64,000 bases of DNA from Hamadaea sp013361475 (GTDB lineage Bacteria; Actinomycetota; Actinomycetes; Mycobacteriales; Micromonosporaceae). A model generated the notes under the pieces. The model was not told the origin of the DNA, searched no databases, and saw only the letters and a list, made by a program, of their open reading frames with translations. Every line of letters starts with the position of its first letter. The first letter of the stretch is position 1. Shown in pieces: positions 15,915 through 23,902 of the stretch. The stretch is taken from assembly GCF_040654195.1 (NCBI RefSeq), contig NZ_JBFAHM010000024.1, positions 14,211 through 78,210 on the forward strand, read 5' to 3'. The translations under genes and the position numbers were made by a program.

Positions 15915-16567
15915 CGGTACGCGTGATGGTGGTCGACGACCAGCAGATGGTGCGCGAAGGGTTCGCGGCGCTGCTGGGCGCGCAGCCGGACATCGAGGTC
16001 GTCGGGCAGGCGGCCGACGGCGTGGAGGCGGTGGCGCTCGTCCGCTCCCAGCGCCCCGACCTGGTGCTGATGGACATCCGGATGCCCCGGATGGACGGGC
16101 TCGCCGCGACACCGCTGGTCGTCGCGGAGGGCACGCGGGTGCTCATGCTGACGACGTTCGACCTCGACGAATACGTGTACGCCGCGCTGCGCGCCGGAGC
16201 GAGCGGGTTCCTGCTCAAGGACGCTCCGGCGGCCGAACTCGTCCACGCCGTACGCGTCGTCGCCGCCGGCGAGGCGCTGCTGGCCCCGTCGGTGACGCGC
16301 AAACTCATCGAGGAGTTCGCCCGGCGACCCGACCAGCAGCGCACCGCTCCCCCGTCGTTGGGCGGCCTGACCGCCCGGGAGACCGAGGTGCTGGCCCTGA
16401 TCGCCCAAGGACTGTCCAATCAGGAGATCGCGGCTCGGCTCGTCGTGGCGGAGCAGACGGTGAAGACGCACGTCGGCCGGATCCTGGCCAAACTGGATCT
16501 GCGCGACCGGGCGCAGGCCGTCGTGGTGGCGTACGAGTCGGGCCTGGTCACCCCCGGCTCGGCGTGA
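15911..16567 (+). CDS. NarL/FixJ-family response regulator
   Basis: A 218-residue DNA-binding response regulator. The receiver domain has the acidic pair VVDD (9-10), phospho-acceptor Asp55 in LVLMDIRMP and the switch Lys in GFLLKDAP near 103. A LuxR-type helix-turn-helix follows at about 152-212 (LTARETEVLALIAQGLSNQEI). The GTG start overlaps the kinase stop (GTGA), so the two proteins are translationally coupled. The targets are not evident. Confidence 0.96.
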   Translation: MTVRVMVVDDQQMVREGFAALLGAQPDIEVVGQAADGVEAVALVRSQRPDLVLMDIRMPRMDGLAATPLVVAEGTRVLMLTTFDLDEYVYAALRAGASGFLLKDAPAAELVHAVRVVAAGEALLAPSVTRKLIEEFARRPDQQRTAPPSLGGLTARETEVLALIAQGLSNQEIAARLVVAEQTVKTHVGRILAKLDLRDRAQAVVVAYESGLVTPGSA

Positions 16568-16584
16568 CCCTCCTCTCCCTTTGG

Positions 16585-16662
16585 CGTGATCATTGCGCCA
16601 GCCATGCTGTTTCGCGTGGCAAAATGTCCGGCGTAACGACATGGCTGACGCAACGATCAACA
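16585..16662. repeat. imperfect long palindrome
   Basis: GTGATCATTGCGCCAGCCATG pairs with CATGGCTGACGCAACGATCAAC (about 18 of 21 positions), with a weakly self-complementary centre. It lies 18 bp after the response-regulator stop. It may be a terminator or a decayed mobile hairpin element, and it is unrelated in sequence to the 65-bp family. Confidence 0.6.
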
Positions 16663-16758
16663 CCCCCGCAGGGGATCCGGGTAGCACTGCGGGACTACAG
16701 CGCAGTTGGCTCCGGGGTGTGACGCACCCGGCCGGGGTCGACGGCGATCGTCAGCCGC

Positions 16759-17763
16759 ATGCCAGTCGTCAAGACCCTCACCCTCACCCTGACCGCGCTC
16801 GGCGTACCGGTGCTGTCGGCGCTCGGCGCTCCCCTGCTGACCGCCGAGGAGGCGACGCTGCCCGCGCCCGACACCGCCGGGTGGCGGGCCGACGCGGCCA
16901 CTCTAGGGCTCGATCCCGCGACCGCCAGTCCTCGGGAGGTCGCCGAGTTCTTCGCCGCGCTCAACCCGGCTCAGCGCACCGCCCTGGCCCTACGCCATCC
17001 CGAAGTGGTCGCCGCGCTCGACGGCGCGCCCGCGTCCCTGCGGTTCACCGCCACCTCGGCCCTGCGACGCTCGGCCGACCAGCGCACCTTCCTCGCGTAC
17101 GACCCGGCCGGTGACGGCCGCGCGGTCGAGGTCGTCGGCGACCTCGTGAACGCCCGGCGCATCGTCGTCATCGTGCCGGGCAGCGACACCACGCTGGCCG
17201 ACTTCGACCGGGGTCTGGGCGGAGTCGCCCGGCGTGCGCCCGCCGTCCAGGCCCGGACCGTGGCCGACGCGGTCGACGATCCCGGCACGGCCGTGGTCGC
17301 CTGGCTCGGATACGACCCACCGGAGGGCTTCGGCAAGGCCGCCGTCCGCGAGGACCGGGCCGAAGCGGGAGCGGCCGCGTTGACGAAGTTCGTCGAAGGG
17401 CTGGCCGTGACGAATCCGGCCGCGAAGGTGATCCTCGTAGGGCACAGCTACGGCACTGTCGTGATCGGACTGGCCGCACCGCACCTCGGTCCCACCGTCA
17501 CCGACATCGCCGTCCTCGCCTCGCCGGGCCTCGGCGACGGCTTCCACACCACCGCCCGGCTCTGGGCCGCCCGCGCCGACAGCGACTGGATCGGCTGGAT
17601 CCCCGGCATCCGGGTGGCCGGGCTCGGCCACGGCGCCGACCCGACCGGCGACGCCTACGGCGCCCGGCTGCTGCCCACCGGCAACGTCGACGGGCACGAC
17701 GGCTACCTCGTGCCGGGGTCGCTGACGCTGGTCGCGCTGGCGGAGGTGATCAGAAACGCCTGA
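16759..17763 (+). CDS. DUF1023 alpha/beta hydrolase
   Basis: A 334-residue protein of the actinobacterial DUF1023 alpha/beta-hydrolase family. The nucleophile elbow is GHSYG with Ser230, and IVVIVPGSDTTLADF (about 134-148) is the family signature. The N-terminal hydrophobic stretch (VVKTLTLTLTALGVPVLSAL) may be a signal sequence, although its positive charge is weak. Substrates of this family are largely unknown. No convincing ribosome site precedes the ATG. Its TGA stop is the first base triplet of a strong terminator hairpin. Confidence 0.85.
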   Translation: MPVVKTLTLTLTALGVPVLSALGAPLLTAEEATLPAPDTAGWRADAATLGLDPATASPREVAEFFAALNPAQRTALALRHPEVVAALDGAPASLRFTATSALRRSADQRTFLAYDPAGDGRAVEVVGDLVNARRIVVIVPGSDTTLADFDRGLGGVARRAPAVQARTVADAVDDPGTAVVAWLGYDPPEGFGKAAVREDRAEAGAAALTKFVEGLAVTNPAAKVILVGHSYGTVVIGLAAPHLGPTVTDIAVLASPGLGDGFHTTARLWAARADSDWIGWIPGIRVAGLGHGADPTGDAYGARLLPTGNVDGHDGYLVPGSLTLVALAEVIRNA

Positions 17764-17789
17764 ACCCCGGGCACACGGCCCGGGGTTCA
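17761..17789. terminator. terminator hairpin overlapping a stop codon
   Basis: Perfect 12-bp stem TGAACCCCGGGC / GCCCGGGGTTCA with a 5-nt loop. The stem begins with the TGA stop of the DUF1023 gene. It faces the convergent zinc-ribbon gene at 17839 and may serve both strands. Confidence 0.9.
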
Positions 17790-17838
17790 GGATCGCACGT
17801 CGTCGACAGGCCGACCCGGCTTAGTCGGCTGAGTCGGG

Positions 17839-18189
17839 TCAGTCGAAGAGCTCCTCGAAGAAGCTGTGCTTTTTCTTCTTCTTGTGGTGGTAGTCGTGGC
17901 CGTAGCCGTCGCTGCCGTATCGGCGCTCCTCGTATCGCGGCTGCTGGTAGTGCTGCTGCTGATACTGCTGCTGGTGCTGAGGAGCCTGCTGATACTGCGG
18001 CGGTTGCGGTTGGGTCTGCGCGGGCTGCGGGGCCTGGCCGTAGAACGAGTTCTCCGCGTCGACGAGCTTCTCCAGCTCACCGCGGTCGAGGAAGATTCCC
18101 CGGCACTCGGAGCACTGATCCACCACCACCCCGCTGCGCTCGTATTGGCGCATCGCGCCTTGGCACTTCGGGCAGGTCATCTGCTGCAT
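17839..18189 (-). CDS. TFIIB-like zinc-ribbon protein with Gln-rich tail
   Basis: A 116-residue small protein with a zf-TFIIB-type zinc ribbon (Cys6, Cys9, Cys26, Cys29 in CPKC...CSEC), a Gln/Pro/Tyr-rich linker (about 52-90) and a His/Lys-rich C-terminus (HHKKKKKHSFFEELFD). Proteins of this type are widespread in actinomycetes without a known function; nucleic-acid or metal binding is plausible. The ATG at 18189 is 7 nt after TAGGGT (18202-18197), which favours it over the in-frame GTG at 18198. Confidence 0.85.
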   Translation of the reverse strand: MQQMTCPKCQGAMRQYERSGVVVDQCSECRGIFLDRGELEKLVDAENSFYGQAPQPAQTQPQPPQYQQAPQHQQQYQQQHYQQPRYEERRYGSDGYGHDYHHKKKKKHSFFEELFD

Positions 18190-18231
18190 CCAAGTCACCC
18201 TAGCGGCCCGGCCTGGGAGTCGCCTGTGAAA

Positions 18232-19143
18232 TCAGCGCCTGGCGTCGGCCTGCTCGCCCAGGACCAGCCAGGTGTGCGTGGTCCCGCTCAGGAAGGCCAC
18301 CCAGTTCGCCCCGGCGTGCCGGGCGGTGACGACGAACCGTCCTCCGCCCAGGTGCACCGGCGTGGTGTCGCCGTCGGCGCCGACCTGCCAGCGCTGCTCG
18401 GTCGCCAGGTTGTAGCCGTAGACCCGCAGCGGGCTCGGGTCGGGCTGGTCGATGACGTCCTCCTGCTGCGTCCAGAACAACTTGCGGGAGTCGCCGCTGA
18501 ACCGGGGCGTGGTGGCGAACCCGGACAGTTCCGCACCGCCGCCGCCCCAGGCGACGATGGTCGTCTCCTTGTTCGCCGCCAGGTCCAGCACCGTCAGGCA
18601 GTCGTCGTAGATGCCCCAGCAGTCGCCACCCGGGAAGGCGATCGACTTGCCGTCCGGCGACCAGTCCAGCGTGTTGGCCAGCCGGAGCTGGTCGAAGCCG
18701 GCCCGCGGGGCGGCCTTGGTCTCCCGGCCCGCCACGGTGAGGCGCCCGCTCTCGGCCGACGCCAGGCGCAGGATCGTCAGCATTCCGCTGTAGACACCCC
18801 CGGCCCGGTACGCCAGAAACCGCCCGTCCGGTGACCAGGCGGGACCGCCCGCGTCCAAGCCATGCGTCAATTCCGTGCGGTAGACGTTCTCCGGCCCGGC
18901 CCCGATGTACGCGACCGTGACGTTGCCGCTCTCGGCGTACGCTATCTCCGTCTTGTCGGGCGAGAGCCGCGGCCAGGCGGCGTGCCCCTGGCTGGAGACC
19001 TGGAAGGTCTTCGCCGCGGTACGCACCCAGACGTCGCCGCCGCGGATGAAGGCGATCGGGTCCGGCGGCGAGGCGGCGAACGCCTGAGCCGGCGTGATGG
19101 CGATGAGGCTGGCGACGGCCAGCGTGACGGCGCGGATGCGCAT
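18232..19143 (-). CDS. secreted TolB/PD40-type beta-propeller protein
   Basis: A 303-residue exported protein. A Sec signal peptide is evident at residues 1-23 (hydrophobic core LAVASLIAITPA, cleavage after AFA). PD40-like propeller blades recur as WPRLSPDKTEIAYAESG, AWSPDGRFLAYRAG and DWSPDGKSIAFPGG. There is no catalytic motif, so a binding or scaffold role outside the membrane is the best reading. GGGGG lies upstream of the ATG. The zinc-ribbon gene lies 42 bp downstream on the same strand. Confidence 0.82.
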   Translation of the reverse strand: MRIRAVTLAVASLIAITPAQAFAASPPDPIAFIRGGDVWVRTAAKTFQVSSQGHAAWPRLSPDKTEIAYAESGNVTVAYIGAGPENVYRTELTHGLDAGGPAWSPDGRFLAYRAGGVYSGMLTILRLASAESGRLTVAGRETKAAPRAGFDQLRLANTLDWSPDGKSIAFPGGDCWGIYDDCLTVLDLAANKETTIVAWGGGGAELSGFATTPRFSGDSRKLFWTQQEDVIDQPDPSPLRVYGYNLATEQRWQVGADGDTTPVHLGGGRFVVTARHAGANWVAFLSGTTHTWLVLGEQADARR

Positions 19144-19164
19144 GAGGACCCCCGTGGCACAGAT

Positions 19165-19201
19165 TGCGGCGTGACCTGCGGATCTCGCAGGTTACGCCGC
19201 A
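19165..19201. terminator. terminator of the cellulase gene
   Basis: Stem TGCGGCGTGACCTGC / GCAGGTTACGCCGCA with one mismatch and a 7-nt loop, 23 bp beyond the cellulase stop codon on the minus strand. Confidence 0.88.
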
Positions 19202-19224
19202 TTCTTCCGGAGAGGACGGAAGGA

Positions 19225-20658
19225 TCAGGAGCAGGCCACGCCGTTGAGCTTGAATCCGGTCGGCGTGCCGTTGGTGCCGCTGTAGGTCGCTTGGAAGCCG
19301 AAGCTCGCGGTGCCGCCGGTGGCCAGCGAGCCGTTCCAGCCGGCGTCCTTCGCGGTGACCGCGGTGCCCGACTGGGTCACCCCGGCGTTCCACGAGTTCG
19401 TGATGATCTGGCTGCCGGTGAACGTGAAGGTCAGCGTCCAGCCGTTGATGGCCGGGCCGCGGTTGGTGATCGTCACCGTGGCGGTGAAACCGTTGTTCCA
19501 CTGGCTGTCCACCCGGTAGGCGACCGAGCAGGAGGTGCTCCCGGTGGGACTGGTGCTGGCGCTCGGGCTGGCGCTCGGGCTGGTGCTCGCGCTCGGGCTC
19601 GTGCTGGCGCTCGGGCTCGCGCTGGCACTGCGGCTCGAACTCGGGCTGGTCGTCGCGGTCGCGGTCGGGACCACCCCGTTCAGAGCCAGCTGGTACGCCA
19701 GATCGGGCACGAACGTCCCGGCGGACGCGGCGCACCCGTCGGCCTCGCCCGGCGGCTTGGCCCACACGAACGCGTCGACGGTCGCCTCACCGGTGTTGGT
19801 GGTCGGCGGCACGCCGACGCCCCGGCCGGACGGGTCGCACCACTCGCTGCCGTTCGGGCCCTTGCCGTTGCGGCTGACGTCGATCACCTGGTGCAGGTTC
19901 GCCGACCCGATCGCGTTCAGGACGTTCTTGCCGTACGCGATCTCGTCGGCGGTCCAGCGGAAGTTGGACACGTTGCTGTAGAAGCCGTCCGCACTGCGTA
20001 CGCCGGCGTTGACGAGCCGCTGTGCCTGATCGGCGGCGCTGTTCCAGGCCGAGTGCCCGGCGTCCAGGTAGACCTTCGCGCTCGGGTTGTTCGCCTTGAT
20101 CGTGCTGATCGCGTACGCCAGCGCCGAGTTGCGGTTGGCCAGTTCGGTGCTGCTGAGGCAGGTCTGCAGGGCGAGCGAGTCCGGCTCGAGCAGCACCACC
20201 GCCGTACGCGTGCCGAGCCCACGGGCGAACGAGTCGACCCACGAGCGGTACTGGGTGAAGTCCGGCGCACCACCGGCGCTGGCGCCACCGCAGTCGCGGT
20301 TGGGGATCTCGTAGACGATCGCCAGCGGGATCTGGTTGGCCGAGGCGGCCCCGGCCACGTACGCCGAGACCTCGGACTGGATCGTGCTGGGGTTCCAGCT
20401 GGCGAACCATCTGCCCTGCGGCTGGGCGCCGATCCGGTCCCGGATCAGGGCCGCCCGGGAATCGTTGGGGTTGGCCGCCAGCCACTGCAGGACCTTGCTG
20501 TTCGGGTCCTTGTAGAAGGTGCCGGTGAGCGTACCGGCGTAGGACGGTTCACCGCCGGCCAGCAGGCCGACGGCGGTGGCCGCGAGGGCGGCCGTCGCGG
20601 CGGCGATGATCGCCGCGAGCCTCGTGCGGGGGGACGAGTGCACGGGATTCTCCTTCAT
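19225..20658 (-). CDS. GH6 cellulase with C-terminal CBM2
   Basis: A 477-residue secreted glycoside hydrolase family 6 enzyme (endoglucanase or cellobiohydrolase) that cleaves beta-1,4-glucan with inversion. The signal or anchor region is residues 1-41. The catalytic domain spans about 45-330, with Asp122 in PNRDCGG and Asp160 in LLEPDSL at the catalytic positions, plus the DVSRNGKG and WCDPSGRG motifs. A Pro/Ser/Thr/Ala linker (about 335-375) leads to a family 2 cellulose-binding module with conserved Trp residues (VDSQWNNGFTATVTITN). Loop lengths needed to separate endo- from exo-action cannot be judged. A CebR-type box precedes the gene, and a GGGAG ribosome site is present. Confidence 0.95.
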   Translation of the reverse strand: MKENPVHSSPRTRLAAIIAAATAALAATAVGLLAGGEPSYAGTLTGTFYKDPNSKVLQWLAANPNDSRAALIRDRIGAQPQGRWFASWNPSTIQSEVSAYVAGAASANQIPLAIVYEIPNRDCGGASAGGAPDFTQYRSWVDSFARGLGTRTAVVLLEPDSLALQTCLSSTELANRNSALAYAISTIKANNPSAKVYLDAGHSAWNSAADQAQRLVNAGVRSADGFYSNVSNFRWTADEIAYGKNVLNAIGSANLHQVIDVSRNGKGPNGSEWCDPSGRGVGVPPTTNTGEATVDAFVWAKPPGEADGCAASAGTFVPDLAYQLALNGVVPTATATTSPSSSRSASASPSASTSPSASTSPSASPSASTSPTGSTSCSVAYRVDSQWNNGFTATVTITNRGPAINGWTLTFTFTGSQIITNSWNAGVTQSGTAVTAKDAGWNGSLATGGTASFGFQATYSGTNGTPTGFKLNGVACS

Positions 20659-20679
20659 GGACGGACACTCCCATGGGCG

Positions 20680-20693
20680 TGGGAGCGCTCCCG
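20680..20693. promoter_or_regulatory. CebR-type cellulose-utilisation operator
   Basis: TGGGAGCGCTCCCG matches the known actinobacterial CebR/CelR box TGGGAGCGCTCCCA at 13 of 14 positions. It lies 22 bp upstream of the cellulase start. A second overlapping inverted pair, CTCCCA / TGGGAG, begins at 20668. Repression relieved by cellobiose is inferred. Confidence 0.88.
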
Positions 20694-20765
20694 GACCAAT
20701 CTAAAGGCAACATCGAGATTGGGAAAGAGTCAACTCCCTCAATAACCTGCGATGTGAGATACCTA

Positions 20766-20779
20766 ACCGACCGGTCGGT
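20766..20779. promoter_or_regulatory. TetR-type palindromic operator
   Basis: Perfect 14-bp palindrome ACCGACCGGTCGGT, ending 12 bp before the TACGCT -10 box (20792-20797) of the alpha/beta-hydrolase gene. The form is typical of TetR-family operators. The cognate regulator is not adjacent. Confidence 0.75.
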
Positions 20780-20803
20780 CTTATTTATTGCTACGCTCCG
20801 CGC

Positions 20804-21694
20804 ATGACCCCCGCGATCAAGCTCACCGGCCGTCTGCTCGACGCCCTGTCGGTGACCGCGCCGCCGCTGGCCCGGCGACTGGCCTGGGAACTGTTCCGCC
20901 GGCCCGTCCGCCGCGCCCGCGTGCACCCCCATGAGCAGGCCGCCCACGCCGCCGCCGTCCGTGAGGACTACACGGTGGACGGCCTACGCGTCGCCGGGTA
21001 TCGCTGGGGCGACGGCGACCGGCCCGTCCTGCTCCTGCACGGCTGGTCCTCCCGGGGCAGCCGATTCGCCGCCCTCGCCACCGAACTGGCCAAACGTGGC
21101 CACACCGCGATCGCCGTTGACGCACCCGGACACGGCGACTCCGGCGGCGACAGCACCACCGTCCCGCAGTACGCCCGCCTCGTCCACGCGATCCAGCAAC
21201 GCCACGGCGACTTCCGCGGCATCGCCGGGCACTCCCTCGGCGTCCTCACCGCCTTCCACGCCCTGCGCACCGGCGTACGCGCCGACGCGATCGTCACGGT
21301 CAGCGGCATCGCCGACTTCGGCCACCTGCTCACGGAGTTCGCCCGGCGACTCCGGCTCCGCCCGCCGGTGACCGACGACGTCCGGCGACGGCTGGAGAAG
21401 CTCCTCGGCGACGACGACATCTGGACCCGGCTCAGCAGCGACCACCAGCCCGAACACGTCACCCAGCCGCTGCTGATCCTCCACGACGCCGACGACGACT
21501 TCGTCGGCGTCGACCACGCACACCGGCTGCACCAGGCCTACCCGCACTCCGAACTGGTCATCACCGAAGGCCTGGGCCACCGGGGCGTCCTCGCCGACCC
21601 GCGCATCTTCGGGCCGGCCGCCGAGTGGCTCAGCGCGCGAGCCGGCGCAGCACCACTCCGACGACCCCCAACAGCACCAGCGCCAGCCCGGTGA
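20804..21694 (+). CDS. alpha/beta-fold hydrolase
   Basis: A 296-residue cytoplasmic hydrolase. The triad is readable as Ser144 (GHSLG), Asp231 (LHDADDDFV) and His259 (GLGHRG), with the oxyanion segment LLLHGWSSRGSR at 76-87. The substrate is unknown. The ATG is 6 nt after TACGCT (20792-20797), so the mRNA is probably leaderless, and a TetR-type palindrome overlaps the promoter. The last 65 bp overlap the end of the convergent beta-propeller gene; the Pro/Ala-rich tail after residue 280 is the part encoded there. Confidence 0.9.
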   Translation: MTPAIKLTGRLLDALSVTAPPLARRLAWELFRRPVRRARVHPHEQAAHAAAVREDYTVDGLRVAGYRWGDGDRPVLLLHGWSSRGSRFAALATELAKRGHTAIAVDAPGHGDSGGDSTTVPQYARLVHAIQQRHGDFRGIAGHSLGVLTAFHALRTGVRADAIVTVSGIADFGHLLTEFARRLRLRPPVTDDVRRRLEKLLGDDDIWTRLSSDHQPEHVTQPLLILHDADDDFVGVDHAHRLHQAYPHSELVITEGLGHRGVLADPRIFGPAAEWLSARAGAAPLRRPPTAPAPAR

Positions 21695-22697
21695 TCCCCA
21701 CGGCGAACATCAGCCGATTCCCCGGCCGGCCACCGTCGTCGCCCGCCAGCGTCTGCTCCTGATCACCGGACTTCTGATCCTCCGGCGGAGACGGCGACGG
21801 CCGCGCCGCCGGAACATACCGGCGCAGCGTCGTCGGGCCCGCCGGCTCGTCGCACGCCGTCACGAACGCCGACCCGTCCGGCGTGTACGCGATCGCCTCG
21901 CCCTGCTGCTCGTCGGGCAACGGAGTCGCCCGCGGCTCCTGGTCGGTCAGCGTCTTGACGATGTCGCCGTCGACCACGTCCCACTCGAACGCGTCGGCGT
22001 AAGTGCGCAGAACGACGTGCCGGCCGTCCGGGGACACCGCTCCCCCGGTCACCAGCCGTCGGCCGATGCTGTCCAGGAAGTTCGGCGTCTGCGAATCCGG
22101 CAGACGCACCGACCCCACCCGCTTCAACGGCACACCGTCCGCCGCCTTCGCCACCAGCGGCCCCGTCGGCACGAAGATCTCCGACCGCCCACTCAACTCC
22201 TTCGTCACGATGATCGGCGTACCGTCCGCAGCCAGCAGCAACGTCTCCGCGTCATGCGGCCCGTCCGGGTACGCCAACCGATGGATCACAGGGCTCTTCG
22301 CCCCCGGCGCCAGCTTCCAGAGCGCGACCGTCTTCCGGCGTACCGAGGCGTTGTAGTTGTCCCCGACGTCGGCGACCCACACCGTGCCGTCCTTCGCCAG
22401 GGTCAGATCCTCCGGATCACGCGCCGCCGCCGGATAGCCGATCGACTTCGTGAGCTTGCATTTCTTGTCCAGGTAGAAGATCCGGATCGCCGAGGGATCC
22501 CAGTTCGAGTCGTTGATCGCGATGTACCCCGACGCGGTCACCACCAGGCCGGACAGCTCGCTGACCCGGTCGTCGTTCACGACGCACGCAACCGACATCT
22601 CCCCCGGCTCGGCGTACGCCACCCCCGGGACGAGCGCCGCCGCCCCGGGAACGAGGGCCGTCAGCAGGAAGGTCAGGAGAGCCGCCGTGATCCGCAC
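21630..22697 (-). CDS. secreted, membrane-anchored beta-propeller protein (esterase-like)
   Basis: A 355-residue protein with an N-terminal signal peptide (RITAALLTFLLTALVPGAAAL, residues 2-22), a propeller-like ectodomain with SELSGLVVTASGYIAINDSN and DPEDLTLAKDGTVWVADVGDN motifs, a Pro/Ser/Asp-rich stalk near 300-330, and a C-terminal helix followed by RRLAR. That end looks like a membrane anchor with a cytoplasmic basic tail. Ligand and reaction are unknown. I start at the GTG at 22697 because the signal peptide begins there; a longer frame would run to 22772. Confidence 0.8.
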   Translation of the reverse strand: MRITAALLTFLLTALVPGAAALVPGVAYAEPGEMSVACVVNDDRVSELSGLVVTASGYIAINDSNWDPSAIRIFYLDKKCKLTKSIGYPAAARDPEDLTLAKDGTVWVADVGDNYNASVRRKTVALWKLAPGAKSPVIHRLAYPDGPHDAETLLLAADGTPIIVTKELSGRSEIFVPTGPLVAKAADGVPLKRVGSVRLPDSQTPNFLDSIGRRLVTGGAVSPDGRHVVLRTYADAFEWDVVDGDIVKTLTDQEPRATPLPDEQQGEAIAYTPDGSAFVTACDEPAGPTTLRRYVPAARPSPSPPEDQKSGDQEQTLAGDDGGRPGNRLMFAVGITGLALVLLGVVGVVLRRLAR

Positions 22698-22764
22698 CCG
22701 ACCAGTGTGGCAGCTCGGCTTGCGACCGGCCCGTACCGTGAGGGCGAGCCCTCCGGAGGCCACC

Positions 22765-23259
22765 ATGATCACGTTCTATCGGGATGCGACGGTCGTGGTG
22801 ACCTCCGCGTACCTGCAGATCGAGGACCGGCGCTGGCGCCTGTCCGACCTCGACTACGTGTGGCATGCCGAAAGCGCGGCGACCTGGCGCGTACGCAGTC
22901 GCACCGCCGGTCGCGGCGTCCTCAACACGATCATGACGCTGGCCGGGATCATCGGGCTCGTCATCCTCATCGCCTTCGTGTCGGCCGCGTACACGGAGGC
23001 GAACGTCGGCGGCGTCCACCTCCCCCGCAACACCCTCCTACTGCTGGCCTTCGTGCTCATGCTGGGCGGCTTCGGCTGGGCGATCTGGGAGTGGATGCTG
23101 CACCGCGTCGACGACAGCTACGACAAGGGCGACGCGGTGTACGAGATCTGGGCCTCCGCCGCCGGAACTGAGCTGCTGCTCCTACGCCTCGAGGACTACA
23201 CCCGCTACGCCAAGATCTATCGCGCGATCGAGCGCGCCGTGGAGTATCAGCAGGAATGA
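22765..23259 (+). CDS. DUF6232-like membrane protein
   Basis: A 164-residue protein with a short beta-rich N-terminus (FYRDATVVVTSAYLQIEDRRWRL style strands, then LDYVWHAE), two central transmembrane helices (about 52-75 and 88-112) and a C-terminal soluble part. The arrangement matches the small DUF6232 family of actinomycetes, whose function is unknown. GGAGG lies 7 nt before the ATG at 22765. It is divergent from the beta-propeller gene and convergent with the TetR gene at 23288. Confidence 0.75.
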   Translation: MITFYRDATVVVTSAYLQIEDRRWRLSDLDYVWHAESAATWRVRSRTAGRGVLNTIMTLAGIIGLVILIAFVSAAYTEANVGGVHLPRNTLLLLAFVLMLGGFGWAIWEWMLHRVDDSYDKGDAVYEIWASAAGTELLLLRLEDYTRYAKIYRAIERAVEYQQE

Positions 23260-23287
23260 GGACAGGGAGGGGCGGGACAGGGAGCGG

Positions 23288-23902
23288 TCAGCGGGGGGTG
23301 CGGCGGCGGAGGGTGGGGAGTTTGTCGAACGCGGCGGCCAGGCGGGCCGCCTGACCGAACGCCGCCTCCGGCCGGCTGGAGTCGCCGTCGAGGTGTGTCA
23401 GCGTCTGCATGCCCAGGTAGTACGCGACGGCGGCGCGGGCGGCGGTCGGCACGTTCACCAGGCGCCCCAACGGTTTGCCGCGCAGCAGCCGGCTCAGGAT
23501 CTCCTCCGCGAGCAGTTCCCACTGCCGCGTCTGCGCCGCCATCGCGGCCGCCAGCGGGGATCCCGGGCGGGCGGCCGCGACGAGTTCCTGGACCGCCTCG
23601 ATGTGCCCGGATTCGGCGTCTTCGGCGTACAGGGTGCGCAGTTTCTCGATGAGGGGCACCGCCTTGGTCACGTCGGCCAGCGCCGTGCGGTAGCGCTCCT
23701 CGCGCTGTTCGCTGGTGTACGCCGCGGTCGCCGTGAACACCTCGTCGAGGTCGGCGAAGTGGTAGTAGATGACGCCGGGGGCGAACCCGCCGAGGGCGGC
23801 GATCGACCGGGCGGTCGTCCCGGCGTACCCGTGGCTGGACAGCGCGAGGATCGCGGCTCGCAGGATGCGCTCCCGGGCCGCGATCCGGGGACCTGAGCTC
23901 AT
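23288..23902 (-). CDS. TetR-family regulator of the oxidoreductase/desaturase operon
   Basis: A 204-residue TetR repressor with the helix-turn-helix at about 10-55 (TTARSIAALGGFAPGVIYYHF). It is the last gene of a three-gene operon; its ATG overlaps the desaturase stop as ATGA. A perfect TCTGAACA-TG-TGTTCAGA palindrome over the first gene's start is the probable operator, so the operon is likely autoregulated. The ligand may be a lipid or fatty-acyl compound, as inferred from the neighbours. Confidence 0.9.
   Translation of the reverse strand: MSSGPRIAARERILRAAILALSSHGYAGTTARSIAALGGFAPGVIYYHFADLDEVFTATAAYTSEQREERYRTALADVTKAVPLIEKLRTLYAEDAESGHIEAVQELVAAARPGSPLAAAMAAQTRQWELLAEEILSRLLRGKPLGRLVNVPTAARAAVAYYLGMQTLTHLDGDSSRPEAAFGQAARLAAAFDKLPTLRRRTPR

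Noticed and set aside
16568..16758. small gene between the response regulator and the DUF1023 hydrolase
   Set aside because: No frame with a start and coding-like composition; the interval is mostly an imperfect palindrome.
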